A DNA stretch of 64,000 nt, taken from contig CAYVHV010000005.1 of assembly GCA_964451305.1 (NCBI GenBank), forward strand, positions 1-64,000, given 5' to 3'. Position numbers and translations under genes: made by a program. Under the pieces are notes generated by a model, which was not told the origin of the DNA, did not search any database, and saw nothing but the letters and a program-made list of their open reading frames with translations. The DNA is from SHLQ01 sp964451305. Its GTDB lineage: Bacteria > Actinomycetota > Acidimicrobiia > Acidimicrobiales > SHLQ01. Positions 56,422 through 64,000 of this stretch are shown here, piece after piece; position 1 is the stretch's first letter, and each line of letters starts with the position of its first letter.

Positions 56422-56847
56422 CTAACCGAGCCGGCCCGCGATCTTCTGCGCCTCTTCATCGATTGCGGAGTTGAGCAACGAATTCAACGTGATCGCCACA
56501 GGGCGAGTCAAGAACTTGGTTGCCTTCGCACTGACCTTGACCATCACCGTCGTCGGGACCGATTTCGGTGTCGGGCTTCGAAGCGCCACGTCGATGCTGA
56601 TCTCGAGGCCCTTCTGCTCGCCTCGGATCTGCATCGTTGGTTTCTTTGCGACCACCGTCGCAACGCCGTCGACTCGGCCTAACGCCGTGTCGAACGAGAA
56701 CTCGAAACCGGTCAGGTTTCCCTTCGAGTCGTGGGTGGCGCTGTGAAGATCTTCGATCTCCGCAACACCCTCCCACGTCGAAAGTTCCTGAAGTTTGGGC
56801 CACGCATCATCGACGGTAACCGGCGCATCTAGCGATGTCTCTGCCAT
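56422..56847 (-). CDS. SRPBCC-fold protein
   Basis: 141 residues, START/Bet v1-like (SRPBCC) pattern: VDDAWPKLQELSTWEGVAEIE at the first helix and strand, and a long C-terminal helix (FLTRPVAITLNSLLNSAIDEEAQKIA). Such proteins bind hydrophobic ligands or act as co-chaperones; no catalytic residue is evident. A Shine-Dalgarno GGAGC precedes the ATG. It follows the enoyl-CoA hydratase gene by 9 bp, so it belongs to the SDR-hydratase operon. Confidence 0.7.
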   Translation of the reverse strand: MAETSLDAPVTVDDAWPKLQELSTWEGVAEIEDLHSATHDSKGNLTGFEFSFDTALGRVDGVATVVAKKPTMQIRGEQKGLEISIDVALRSPTPKSVPTTVMVKVSAKATKFLTRPVAITLNSLLNSAIDEEAQKIAGRLG

Positions 56848-56856
56848 GTTGCTCCG

Positions 56857-57636
56857 CTACTTGCCTTGCCAGTTCGGTGCGCGCTTCTCGGCAAAGGCGG
56901 TCGCGCCTTCACGGCCATCTTCTGAGGAGAAGACCGTCTCGTACCAGTTCTCGCCCTGGTACTCCCAGAATTCGGCTTCGGTGCGGCCCTGCATCTCGCG
57001 AATCATGTCCTTGCTCGCCATGAGCGCGAGCGGAGCGTTCTTTGCGATCTGCTCCGCGAGCTCAAGCGCAGCGTCGAGCGCTCCACCCTTCGGCGTTACT
57101 TCGACAACGAACCCATAACCATGGGCTTCCTCGGCGGTGATTGGCTTTGCGGTAAGCGCCATCTTCATCGCGACGGCATACGGAACGACGCGAGGCAGAC
57201 GAAGGAGGCCACCAGCACCAGCGAAGAGGCCGACGCCCGCTTCAGGGATGCCAAACTTTGCACCCTCGCTCGCCACGATGAGGTCCGTGGCCAGCGCGAG
57301 CTCGAGGCCGCCAGCCAGCGCGAACCCTTCGACAGCCGCGATCATTGGCTTCTTTGGAATCTGTTCGGTGAGGCCGCCGAACCCCCGGCCGGGAATGCTC
57401 GGGAAGTTGCCCTGGACGAATGCCTTGAGGTCCATTCCTGCGCAGAACCCGCGACCGTTGCCGGTCAAGACACCCACCGAAAGCTCGGGGTTGCTATCGA
57501 GCTCGTCGACAGCGGCCGCCAACGCTTGAGCGAGTTCTTGGTTCACGGCGTTCATCGCATCGGGACGGTTGAGGGTGATGACGAGCACCCGGCCGCGGAC
57601 CTCGGTCAGTACTTCAGCTTCAACTGCTTCAGACAT
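56857..57636 (-). CDS. Enoyl-CoA hydratase/isomerase (crotonase family)
   Basis: 259 residues. The oxyanion-hole segments GNGRGFCAGMDLKAF (about 59-73) and AVEGFALAGGLELALATDLIVAS, and a catalytic-type Glu in GIPEAGVGLFAGAGG, are present. It would hydrate 2-enoyl-CoA in beta-oxidation or a branched-chain pathway. It sits 9 bp after the SDR gene and before the SRPBCC gene, consistent with an acyl-CoA degradation operon. Confidence 0.92.
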   Translation of the reverse strand: MSEAVEAEVLTEVRGRVLVITLNRPDAMNAVNQELAQALAAAVDELDSNPELSVGVLTGNGRGFCAGMDLKAFVQGNFPSIPGRGFGGLTEQIPKKPMIAAVEGFALAGGLELALATDLIVASEGAKFGIPEAGVGLFAGAGGLLRLPRVVPYAVAMKMALTAKPITAEEAHGYGFVVEVTPKGGALDAALELAEQIAKNAPLALMASKDMIREMQGRTEAEFWEYQGENWYETVFSSEDGREGATAFAEKRAPNWQGK

Positions 57637-57645
57637 CTGTAACTC

Positions 57646-58428
57646 CTACTTTGGTGGGAGGCGGACACCGGCGTCGATGCGCACGGTTTCGCCGTTCATG
57701 TAGCTGTTGGTTAGCAGCTCGCTCACGAGTGTGGCGAGTTCGTCGGCGTAACCGAGGCGCTTCGGGAAGAGAACGCTCTGGCCGAGCGTGTCCTTGAACT
57801 CTTGTGGGTCACGACCACCAGCGGCCATCTTGTCGTAGATCGGGGTGTCGAAGAGGCCCGGCGCAACGGTGTTGACCCGGACACCAACGGCGCTGAGGTC
57901 GCGAGCGATCGGAAGCGTCATGCCCGCAATTCCAGCCTTGGTCGCCGAGTAGGCGGCCTGACCGATTTGGCCGTCGAACGCTGCGACCGAGGCGAAGTTG
58001 ACGATCGAGCCACGCTCGCCGTCGGTGAGTGCTTCGGTCTTGCTCATCGCAGCCGCGGCAAGGCGGGTCGAGTTGAACGTGCCGATGAGGTTGATGCGCA
58101 CGACGGTTTCGAACGCAGCGAGGTCGAACGGGTCTCCGTTGCGGTTGACGGTTCGCATTGCGTGGCCGACGCCAGCAGCATTGACGGCTGCACGAAGCGG
58201 GCCCATCTCGCCAGCGGTCTCGATCGCGACCTGCATCTGCTCGGCATCGGCGACGTCGGCCTTGACGAACATGCCACCGAGTTCGGTCGCCTGCGCGTTG
58301 CCCACTTCTTCGTTCAAGTCGGCGATCAGGACCTTCGCTCCACCCGCCGCCAACTTCTGAGCGCACGCCAGACCGAGGCCCGAAGCTCCTCCGGTTACCA
58401 ATGCCGATGCGCCGTTGAGATCCAACAT
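57646..58428 (-). CDS. SDR dehydrogenase, 3-hydroxyacyl-CoA type
   Basis: 260 residues, a classical SDR. The NAD-binding TGGASGLG (12-19), D-rich second strand (IADLNEEVG), NAAGVG, catalytic Ser in VNFASVAA and YSATK are present. It resembles the HSD17B10/type II 3-hydroxyacyl-CoA dehydrogenase group, which oxidises 3-hydroxyacyl-CoA and 2-methyl-3-hydroxybutyryl-CoA. Paired with the hydratase it gives two successive beta-oxidation steps. The start has an AGGAAAGG Shine-Dalgarno. Confidence 0.9.
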   Translation of the reverse strand: MLDLNGASALVTGGASGLGLACAQKLAAGGAKVLIADLNEEVGNAQATELGGMFVKADVADAEQMQVAIETAGEMGPLRAAVNAAGVGHAMRTVNRNGDPFDLAAFETVVRINLIGTFNSTRLAAAAMSKTEALTDGERGSIVNFASVAAFDGQIGQAAYSATKAGIAGMTLPIARDLSAVGVRVNTVAPGLFDTPIYDKMAAGGRDPQEFKDTLGQSVLFPKRLGYADELATLVSELLTNSYMNGETVRIDAGVRLPPK

Positions 58429-58495
58429 GTTTCATACCTTTCCTGCCGACCAGCTCTCCGGTCGTTGCCGTGATCATAGGACCTAGCCTTGCGAG

Positions 58496-59833
58496 ATGCC
58501 CTTGCGGATCACAGAGCTCGATAGAGACATCGCCAAACTCGCCATTCCGGCGCTCGGTGCGTTGATCGCGGAGCCGCTCTATGTCCTCATCGACACCGCT
58601 GTGGTCGGGAGTTTCCTCGGGACGAATGCACTCGCTGGACTCGCGGTTGCGAGCCAAACGCTCTTGACGTTGCACGCGGTGATGGTGTTCCTCGCCTATG
58701 GCACAACCGCTGCGGTGTCTCGCTTGCTCGGCGCCAACCAGCATGTGCGTGCAGCACACCACGCGATTCAAGGGCTGTGGCTCGCCGTTGGCGCTGGGGT
58801 GTTGCTGAGCTTGCTCGCATGGGCTTTCGCCGACCCGGTGCTGGCCCTTATCGGCGAGACCGGCGATGGCAACGCCGATGCCGTGCTCACCCAAGCGCGC
58901 ACGTACTTTCTCATCAGCTTGTGGGGGTTCCCACCATCTCTGCTCGTGCTCAGTGGTGTTGGGTATTTGCGTGGTCTCCAAGACACCACACGCCCGCTCG
59001 TCGTCGCGGTCGTGACGGCGATCGTCAATCTGATCATCGAGTTGATCTTGATCGTTGGTCTCGACTTCGAGATCGGAGCATCGGCTCTCGCCACGGTCAT
59101 CGCCCAATGGCTCGCCGCCGCGGCATACCTCTACTGGATCGGGCGCGACGTGAGATCGCACGGCGTTCCATTCGGGCCAGAGTTCGGAGAGATCTTCCGC
59201 CTCCTTCGCGTCGGGGGCGCGCTCTTTATCCGTACCGCTGCACTACGAGGCAGCTTCACCGTCACGGTCGCCGCAGCGAGTCGGATCAGTACCGAAGCAC
59301 TCGCCGCGCACGAGATTGCGTTTCAGTTCTTCATCTTCACCGCGCTCGTCCTCGATGCGGTGGCGATTGCGGGTCAGGCCATCATCGGCCGGTTCCTCGG
59401 CGCCCACGACCGCGAGGGCGCTCGGGCGGCGAGCCGGCGCGTGCTTCTGTGGGGAATCGTGGTGGGCGTGGTCACGCTCGTGATCTTCGGTGTCGGAGCG
59501 ACATCACTGCCCGACCTGTTCACCAACGACCCAGCCGTTGCATCACTCGCCGTCATTGCGATGATCCACCTCGCGCTCATGCAACCGATGAACGGCGCAG
59601 TGTTCGCGATCGACGGCATCCTCATCGGCGCAGGCGACCAAACGTTCTTGGCGAGGGCCATGGCGGGAGCTGCCGCGGTGTTCATCCCGCTGGCGCTCGC
59701 GGTGCCTGCGCTCGACCTCGGCCTCGGCTGGTTATGGGGTAGTATCTGGGTTCTGATGGCAGGACGCGCTGTCGCGCTGCTGTGGCGCCTGAGATCAGAA
59801 TCGTGGCTCGTTCTCGGCGATGCCGTGAGCTAG
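58496..59833 (+). CDS. MATE-family efflux transporter (DinF-like)
   Basis: 445 residues with twelve spans in two related halves. The N-terminal half begins ELDRDIAKLAIPALGALIAEPLYVLIDTAVVGSFLGTNALAGLAVA, and the second half reads IRTAALRGSFTVTVAAASRISTEALAAHEIAFQ. This is the DinF branch of the MATE family, which exports drugs or metabolites with Na+ or H+. TAGCCT 6 nt before the ATG suggests a leaderless promoter. It is divergent from the SDR operon. Confidence 0.92.
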   Translation: MPLRITELDRDIAKLAIPALGALIAEPLYVLIDTAVVGSFLGTNALAGLAVASQTLLTLHAVMVFLAYGTTAAVSRLLGANQHVRAAHHAIQGLWLAVGAGVLLSLLAWAFADPVLALIGETGDGNADAVLTQARTYFLISLWGFPPSLLVLSGVGYLRGLQDTTRPLVVAVVTAIVNLIIELILIVGLDFEIGASALATVIAQWLAAAAYLYWIGRDVRSHGVPFGPEFGEIFRLLRVGGALFIRTAALRGSFTVTVAAASRISTEALAAHEIAFQFFIFTALVLDAVAIAGQAIIGRFLGAHDREGARAASRRVLLWGIVVGVVTLVIFGVGATSLPDLFTNDPAVASLAVIAMIHLALMQPMNGAVFAIDGILIGAGDQTFLARAMAGAAAVFIPLALAVPALDLGLGWLWGSIWVLMAGRAVALLWRLRSESWLVLGDAVS

Positions 59834-59840
59834 CCCGCAA

Positions 59841-60044
59841 CTAGCTCGCGAGCTCGATAGCTGCGGTGGCCTCACGGAGACGCATCTCGCCCATGTTGAC
59901 GATCCTCCACCACTGTTCGCTCGCACCGGACTTGATGCGCACTCGGCTTCCAGGACGCATGCCCGGCAGCGCCGTCAACCACACGCGACGGACCTCGCCG
60001 TCACGAACGATATTTGTCTTCACTTCTAACTCCGCGTATGACAT
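59841..60044 (-). CDS. Small conserved-looking protein, 67 aa
   Basis: Reads MSYAELEVKTNIVRDGEV, then WLTALPGMRPGSRVRIKSG and EQWWRIVNMGEMR. Basic, with Gly/Pro turns and Trp pairs, suggesting a small beta-barrel. Similar small proteins occur in actinobacteria without known function. The ATG at 60044 has TACGGT 8 nt upstream; the open frame to 60140 crosses a hairpin. It converges with the MATE gene 7 bp away. Confidence 0.65.
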   Translation of the reverse strand: MSYAELEVKTNIVRDGEVRRVWLTALPGMRPGSRVRIKSGASEQWWRIVNMGEMRLREATAAIELAS

Positions 60045-60125
60045 GGCTGCGCACCGTAGGCGCGGCTTACAGAGGGGTGTTAATCGAATCGCAACAATTC
60101 TGCGCGTTTCGTAACACTGCCAATA

Positions 60126-60160
60126 ATTGTGAGTTCTCAATCAAAGTGAGAACTCACAAT
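60126..60160 (-). terminator. Terminator hairpin of the gat operon
   Basis: ATTGTGAGTTCTCA (60126-60139) pairs perfectly with TGAGAACTCACAAT (60147-60160) around a 7-nt loop. It lies 12 bp after the gatB stop on the minus strand and before the small gene at 60044. The A+T-rich stem is followed by TATT rather than a long T-run. Confidence 0.6.
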
Positions 60161-60172
60161 AATGCGCGAAAA

Positions 60173-61639
60173 CTAGCCCTTCCGAGAGGCGAGAATCTGG
60201 GCGATGACCTTGCCATCTGCTTGGCCCTTGGTGGCTTTCATGATCTGGCCGGTGAAGAAGCCAGACATCTTCTTTACGTCGCCTTCATCGCCTTCGCAGA
60301 AGCGAGTCCACTCGTCGGGATGGTTACTAATGAGGTCGTCGACCATGCCGTCGAGCTCGCTCGTGTCCATAGCCTCGAAGCCCTTGGCTGCAGCGATATC
60401 AGCCGCGGAGCCACCGGACTCGACCATCTCGGCGAGCACCGTCTTGGTTTGAGTCGACGTGAGATCGCCACTCGTTTCCATCTGGACGAGGCCAGCGAAC
60501 GATTCTGGGGTCAACTCGCCAAGCCCGCCCGCAAGGTTGTTGTCGAGGTGCACAACGGCTCGTGGTCCATCGGCGCCAGCAGCGATTGCCTCGAGCGCGA
60601 ACTTCGCATGGCCACGATCGACGATCAGACCCGCAGCGACCGGAGCAATACCCGCCGCATCGGCAAGCGCGGCGCGCTGTGCTCCAGGAAGTTCCGGAAT
60701 CGACGCATCGATCTCTTCGAGCTCGGTGGCCGACGGCACAAGCGGGGTGAGGTCGGGCTCTGGGAAATAGCGATAGTCCTCTTCGTTCTCCTTCGAACGA
60801 CCAGAACGTGTACGACCTGCCTCTTCGTCCCAGTGACGGGTCTCCTGAATTGGACGATCGTCCGTGTCGTACAAGCTGATGTGCCGCTTTGCCTCGTACG
60901 CAATTGCACGACCGAGCGAACTGAGCGAGTTGATGTTCTTCACTTCGCAGCGCGTGCGGAGCTCATCGGAACCACGAGGACGAACCGACACGTTGGCATC
61001 GACTCGCATCGAGCCCTCTTCCATCTTGGCGTCGGAAACATCGAGAGCGAGAACGATGCCTCGAAGTTCAGCCACATAGGCCTTTGCTTCTTCGGCGGTG
61101 CGAATATCGGGACAACTCACGATCTCGAGCAGCGGCACTCCAGCGCGGTTGTAGTCGATCAGCGAGTACTGGGCCGAAGAAATTCGGCCATCGCCACCGA
61201 CATGGGTCGACTTGCCGGTGTCTTCTTCGATGTGAGCGCGCTCGATGTTGATACGCACGCCATCGGGGGTATCGAGGTAGCCATCTTCGTTCGTTGGCTG
61301 GTCGTACTGGGAGATCTGGAAGTCCTTCGGCATGTCCGGATAGAAGTAGTTCTTGCGCGCCATCACCGACGGCTTGACCGTGCAGTTGAGCGCACGTCCG
61401 AGACGCATCGCTGCGGTAACGGCAGCCTCGTTCATCACCGGAAGAGACCCAGGCAAGCCCAAACAGGTCGGGCACACGTTGGTGTTCGGTTCTGAACCGA
61501 ACTGGTTTGGGCAGCCACAGAACAGCTTCGTCTTCGTCGAGAGCTCGACGTGCACTTCGAGGCCAACAACGAGTTCCCACTCGTCTGGGATCGACGGCTC
61601 GTGGACGTCAGGACCGCGGTCGACTGTGTAGTACATCAC
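60173..61639 (-). CDS. gatB: Asp/Glu-tRNA amidotransferase subunit B
   Basis: 488 residues. It binds and phosphorylates misacylated Glu-tRNA(Gln) or Asp-tRNA(Asn) so that GatA-derived ammonia can amidate it. VVGLEVHVEL opens the kinase domain, Cys residues in LFCGCPNQF and VCPTCLGLPGSLPV form the zinc site, and KNYFYPDMPKDFQISQY and VPLLEIVSCPDIRT follow. The tail is a GatB/Yqey domain that contacts the tRNA. It overlaps gatA by 4 bp; last gene of gatCAB. Confidence 0.97.
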   Translation of the reverse strand: MMYYTVDRGPDVHEPSIPDEWELVVGLEVHVELSTKTKLFCGCPNQFGSEPNTNVCPTCLGLPGSLPVMNEAAVTAAMRLGRALNCTVKPSVMARKNYFYPDMPKDFQISQYDQPTNEDGYLDTPDGVRINIERAHIEEDTGKSTHVGGDGRISSAQYSLIDYNRAGVPLLEIVSCPDIRTAEEAKAYVAELRGIVLALDVSDAKMEEGSMRVDANVSVRPRGSDELRTRCEVKNINSLSSLGRAIAYEAKRHISLYDTDDRPIQETRHWDEEAGRTRSGRSKENEEDYRYFPEPDLTPLVPSATELEEIDASIPELPGAQRAALADAAGIAPVAAGLIVDRGHAKFALEAIAAGADGPRAVVHLDNNLAGGLGELTPESFAGLVQMETSGDLTSTQTKTVLAEMVESGGSAADIAAAKGFEAMDTSELDGMVDDLISNHPDEWTRFCEGDEGDVKKMSGFFTGQIMKATKGQADGKVIAQILASRKG

Positions 61640-63105
61640 GCACCTCCGTTAGCTGCTCGTTCGAGCTCTGCTGCCACCTGGAACATCACCACGTCGCCCA
61701 TCAGCGGACCGAGCACCTGCATGCCGATCGGCAGGCCATCTGCACCGGTGCCGAATGGAACCGACATCGCGGGCTGGCCAGCGAGGTTGCTCGGGATCGT
61801 CGTCACATCGTTGACGTACATCGCGAGCGGATCCGACGTCTTGTCTCCGAGTGGGAACGCTGTCGTTGGCGACGTTGGAGCGAGCAACACGTCGAAGTCC
61901 TCGTATGCGGTGTTGAACTCGGTGAGCACACGAGTCCGAATGCGCTGAGCGCTTTCGTAGAACGCATCGCCATACCCGGCCGACAGGCCATAGGTGCCGA
62001 GCATGATGCGACGCTTCACCTCGTCGCCAAAACCTGCGGTTCGGGTTGCGGTATTCATCAGCGCCGTATTTGGGCCGTCGACACGCATGCCGTAGCGAAC
62101 CCCGTCGAAACGAGCCAGGTTCGACGACGCTTCGGCGGGGGCGATGACGTAGTACGCCGAAAGGCAATGCACAGCCGACGGAATCGACACCTGTTCGACG
62201 GTTGCTCCTGCAGCACTCAGCGAGTTTGCAGCGATACCGAGCCGTTCGATGACGTCGTCGGAAATTCCGGGGATGACCTCGCCTGCCATCTCGGTGATGA
62301 CACCGACCCGCAAGCCGTCGACTCCGGCATCGAGCTTCGATGATACGGGTAATGCTGGTTGGTCTGCCGACGTTGCGTCGAACGGGTCGTGTCCGGCAAT
62401 GACTTCGTACACCGCCGCCGAGTCGGCGACCGACGTTGAGAACGGACCGATCTGGTCGAGGCTCGAACTGAAGGCGATCAATCCATAACGAGAGACCGCA
62501 CCGTAGGTGGGTTTGACCCCGACCACTCCGCAGAGGGACCCGGGTTGGCGAATCGATCCGCCGGTGTCAGAACCGAGCGCGATCGGGGCAAAGCCGGCAG
62601 CGACTGCGGCTGCGCTTCCGCCGCTCGATCCTCCCGGAACCGTCGAGTGGTCCCACGGGTTCTTTGTTGGGCCGAACGCGGAGTTCTCTGTCGACGACCC
62701 CATTGCGAACTCATCCAAGTTGGCTTTGCCGACCATGATTGCGCCGGCGGCTTCGAGTCGTTCGACAACCGTTGCGTCATAGGGCGGTTGCCAACCGTCG
62801 AGGATCTTCGACGAGCACGTCGTCGGGATTCCCCGGGTACACATGTTGTCCTTGATGGCGACGGGCACGCCGGCGAGCGGGCCGACATCTTCGCCAGATG
62901 CAATGCGTTCGTCGAGTGCAGCGGCACGCTCGGTTGCGTAGTCGGAGGTGATCTCGTTAAAGGCGTGGACCGACGGCTCGAACTCGGCAATACGGTTCAG
63001 GTGTGCCTCAACGACCGATGATGCGGTCTGGTCTCCGGCACGTACCGCCGCAGAGATGGAGGCAGCGTCGCCGAATACGCCAGGTGCGGCGCTGGACTCG
63101 GTCAT
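61636..63105 (-). CDS. gatA: Asp/Glu-tRNA amidotransferase subunit A
   Basis: 489-residue amidase that releases ammonia from glutamine. The Ser-cisSer-Lys triad is visible at the expected spacing: Lys85 (PVAIKDN), Ser160 (PGGSSGGS) and Ser184 (TGGSIRQP). The 75- and 24-residue distances equal those of characterised GatA. It overlaps gatC and gatB by 4 bp on each side. Confidence 0.97.
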   Translation of the reverse strand: MTESSAAPGVFGDAASISAAVRAGDQTASSVVEAHLNRIAEFEPSVHAFNEITSDYATERAAALDERIASGEDVGPLAGVPVAIKDNMCTRGIPTTCSSKILDGWQPPYDATVVERLEAAGAIMVGKANLDEFAMGSSTENSAFGPTKNPWDHSTVPGGSSGGSAAAVAAGFAPIALGSDTGGSIRQPGSLCGVVGVKPTYGAVSRYGLIAFSSSLDQIGPFSTSVADSAAVYEVIAGHDPFDATSADQPALPVSSKLDAGVDGLRVGVITEMAGEVIPGISDDVIERLGIAANSLSAAGATVEQVSIPSAVHCLSAYYVIAPAEASSNLARFDGVRYGMRVDGPNTALMNTATRTAGFGDEVKRRIMLGTYGLSAGYGDAFYESAQRIRTRVLTEFNTAYEDFDVLLAPTSPTTAFPLGDKTSDPLAMYVNDVTTIPSNLAGQPAMSVPFGTGADGLPIGMQVLGPLMGDVVMFQVAAELERAANGGA

Positions 63106-63410
63106 TGTGCTTCTCCAAGCGCTGGCGGCACCTTAAAGCGGCCATCTTCGACCGCAGGAGCCTGAGCGAGAACCTCGTCGCGGTCGAGCGGCGGGACGAT
63201 CTCGTCTGGGCGCATCACGTTGGTCAATCCAAGCGGATGGTGCGTGGGCTCGATTCCGTCGAGCTCGAGACGGTGCATTTCGTGTGCATTGTCGATCACC
63301 GCAGCCAGTTGGGGGGTGAACAGCTCGATCTCCTCTTCGGAAAGATCGAGTAGAGCCAACTTCGCAACGTGTGCAACGTCGTCTCGGGAGAGCGATTCTG
63401 GTTCGGCCAT
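63102..63410 (-). CDS. gatC: Asp/Glu-tRNA amidotransferase subunit C
   Basis: 102 residues, the small belt subunit that stabilises GatA-GatB. Typical start SLSRDDVAHVAKLALLDLSEEEIE and end LRPDEIVPPLDRDEVLAQAP-like (MRPDEIVPPL). ATG 63410 lies 9 bp after the stop of the SCP2-domain gene, so the two are probably co-transcribed. Confidence 0.96.
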   Translation of the reverse strand: MAEPESLSRDDVAHVAKLALLDLSEEEIELFTPQLAAVIDNAHEMHRLELDGIEPTHHPLGLTNVMRPDEIVPPLDRDEVLAQAPAVEDGRFKVPPALGEAQ

Positions 63411-63419
63411 CCAGAGATG

Positions 63420-63848
63420 CTAGCTAGCGGTAATGGCCGCCAGACGTGATGCGATTTCTTTTGCCAACGCAATTTCGTCCGGATCGCTCGGCGGTTCGGA
63501 GCCAGCGAAAGCCATGACCTTGGCGACGTCGCCGGTGATGAGAATCTTGCCCAACATGAACGACTCCATGACCTTGGCCGGATCACGATCCACGAACAGC
63601 GTGTAGGCCGTGTCGTAGTCGGTCGTCACGGTTACTTCGGGATCGTCGATGTGGCCCATGTCGATCGTGACCGCACCTGCGGTTGTGTCGACGTGACCCT
63701 CAATGTCGCCGCCATCGAAGGGAGGTTCGGTGACCACCACGTTCACCTTCACCGGCTCGACGTCGGTCGATGAGCGCCCTTCGAACTCGTCGCGGATCGC
63801 CCGAGCTTCGGAGATCCATTCTGGGGAAAGGAAAGGGTGCTGTGCCAC
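63420..63848 (-). CDS. SCP2 sterol-binding-fold domain protein
   Basis: 142 residues. The SCP2 pattern is seen in a beta-sheet region (VKVNVVVTEPPF, AVTIDMG) followed by DYDTAYTLFVDRDPAKVMESFMLGKILITGDVAKVMAF. Such proteins bind lipids or acyl chains. GTG 63848 is selected because TAGCAT lies 7 nt upstream; the frame extends to 63953 without a signal. Placement directly upstream of gatCAB looks like operon sharing rather than shared function. Confidence 0.82.
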   Translation of the reverse strand: MAQHPFLSPEWISEARAIRDEFEGRSSTDVEPVKVNVVVTEPPFDGGDIEGHVDTTAGAVTIDMGHIDDPEVTVTTDYDTAYTLFVDRDPAKVMESFMLGKILITGDVAKVMAFAGSEPPSDPDEIALAKEIASRLAAITAS

Positions 63849-63865
63849 GACGCTGATGCTATCCC

Positions 63866-64000
63866 TTAGGTGCAGTCGCTCATCAGGATCTGCACGACAT
63901 TGCCCGGCTGTAGCTCCGTCGGCGACGGCGGGTCGGTGCCGACGACGGCGCACGAGGCGAACTGTCCACCGTCTTGGCCTCCAGGGCCGACGAGTTCTGA
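63866..64000 (-). CDS. C-terminal end of a PASTA-like protein (partial)
   Basis: The minus strand is open from the window edge to a TAA at 63866-63868, giving 44 residues: ELVGPGGQDGGQFASCAVVG, then TDPPSPTELQPGNVVQILMS and a final DCT. The pattern PPxPTELQPGxVVxIxxS is that of the last strand of a PASTA domain, found in Ser/Thr kinases and penicillin-binding proteins. The start and the rest of the protein lie outside the window. Confidence 0.55.
   Translation of the reverse strand, partial: SELVGPGGQDGGQFASCAVVGTDPPSPTELQPGNVVQILMSDCT

Noticed and set aside
57809..59161. 450-codon minus-strand frame across the SDR and MATE genes
   Set aside because: Arg/Gln/His-rich shadow frame; the SDR and MATE frames have clear family motifs.

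Overview
The window looks like chromosomal DNA of a high-GC actinobacterium, most probably a member of the Acidimicrobiia (Ilumatobacter-like); the lineage is inference. The evidence is a WhiB regulator, the GatCAB amidotransferase, DUF2510, PASTA-like and SCP2 domains, a two-subunit acyl-CoA mutase with MeaB, dense coding with many 1-4 bp gene overlaps, frequent GTG starts and G+C that appears close to 60 %. I see no rRNA, tRNA, CRISPR array, insertion sequence, phage gene or replication origin.

Layout. 1-5.2 kb: two REP-like hairpins, a small unknown gene divergent from a Nudix hydrolase, whiB, a thiolase, membrane proteins and an Lrp/AsnC regulator. 5.3-10.1 kb: a HerA-like ATPase with a coiled-coil tail, an orphan polyprenyl sugar-phosphate transferase and an orphan ParA. 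10.2-13.8 kb: ilvB-ilvN-ilvC behind a leader peptide and attenuator-like hairpins. 13.8-18 kb: a scramblase-like protein, a nucleotidyltransferase overlapping a Vps62/membrane fusion, and a DinB protein. 18-31.5 kb, the surface and signalling stretch: a diguanylate cyclase, a histidine-kinase-like protein, a wall-spanning 1603-residue adhesin-like protein, an SF1 helicase/nuclease fusion, a glycosyltransferase-like protein and a proline-rich repeat membrane protein. 31.5-37 kb: ilvD and a possibly frameshifted neighbour, a lipoprotein, a nucleoside hydrolase and a secreted-type serine protease. 37-49.9 kb, transport and 2-oxoacid metabolism: a TRAP transporter (dctQMP), a LytTR response regulator, an Lrp regulator divergent from a giant indolepyruvate:ferredoxin oxidoreductase, an SSS-family symporter operon ending in a LytS-like kinase, and a PilZ protein. 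49.9-58.5 kb, acyl-CoA metabolism: a MarR / acyl-CoA mutase / MeaB / thiolase operon, a carotenoid oxygenase, and an SDR / enoyl-CoA hydratase / SRPBCC operon. 58.5-64 kb: a MATE exporter, a small protein, then an SCP2 gene and gatC-gatA-gatB.

The genes centre on branched-chain amino acid synthesis (ilvBNC, ilvD) and on 2-oxoacid and acyl-CoA catabolism (ferredoxin oxidoreductase, mutase, thiolases, hydratase, SDR, TRAP and SSS transporters). There is also a cell-surface and c-di-GMP component (GGDEF, PilZ, adhesin).

Two signals are not gene families. First, at least 17 genes carry a TANNNT-like -10 box 5-8 nt before the start codon, which points to widespread leaderless transcription. Second, the ilvBNC leader encodes a 12-residue peptide ending ILVVVVL, apparently translated from a leaderless transcript and followed by a terminator hairpin. 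The most useful functional correction concerns the acyl-CoA mutase: its two specificity residues are those of isobutyryl-CoA mutase rather than methylmalonyl-CoA mutase.
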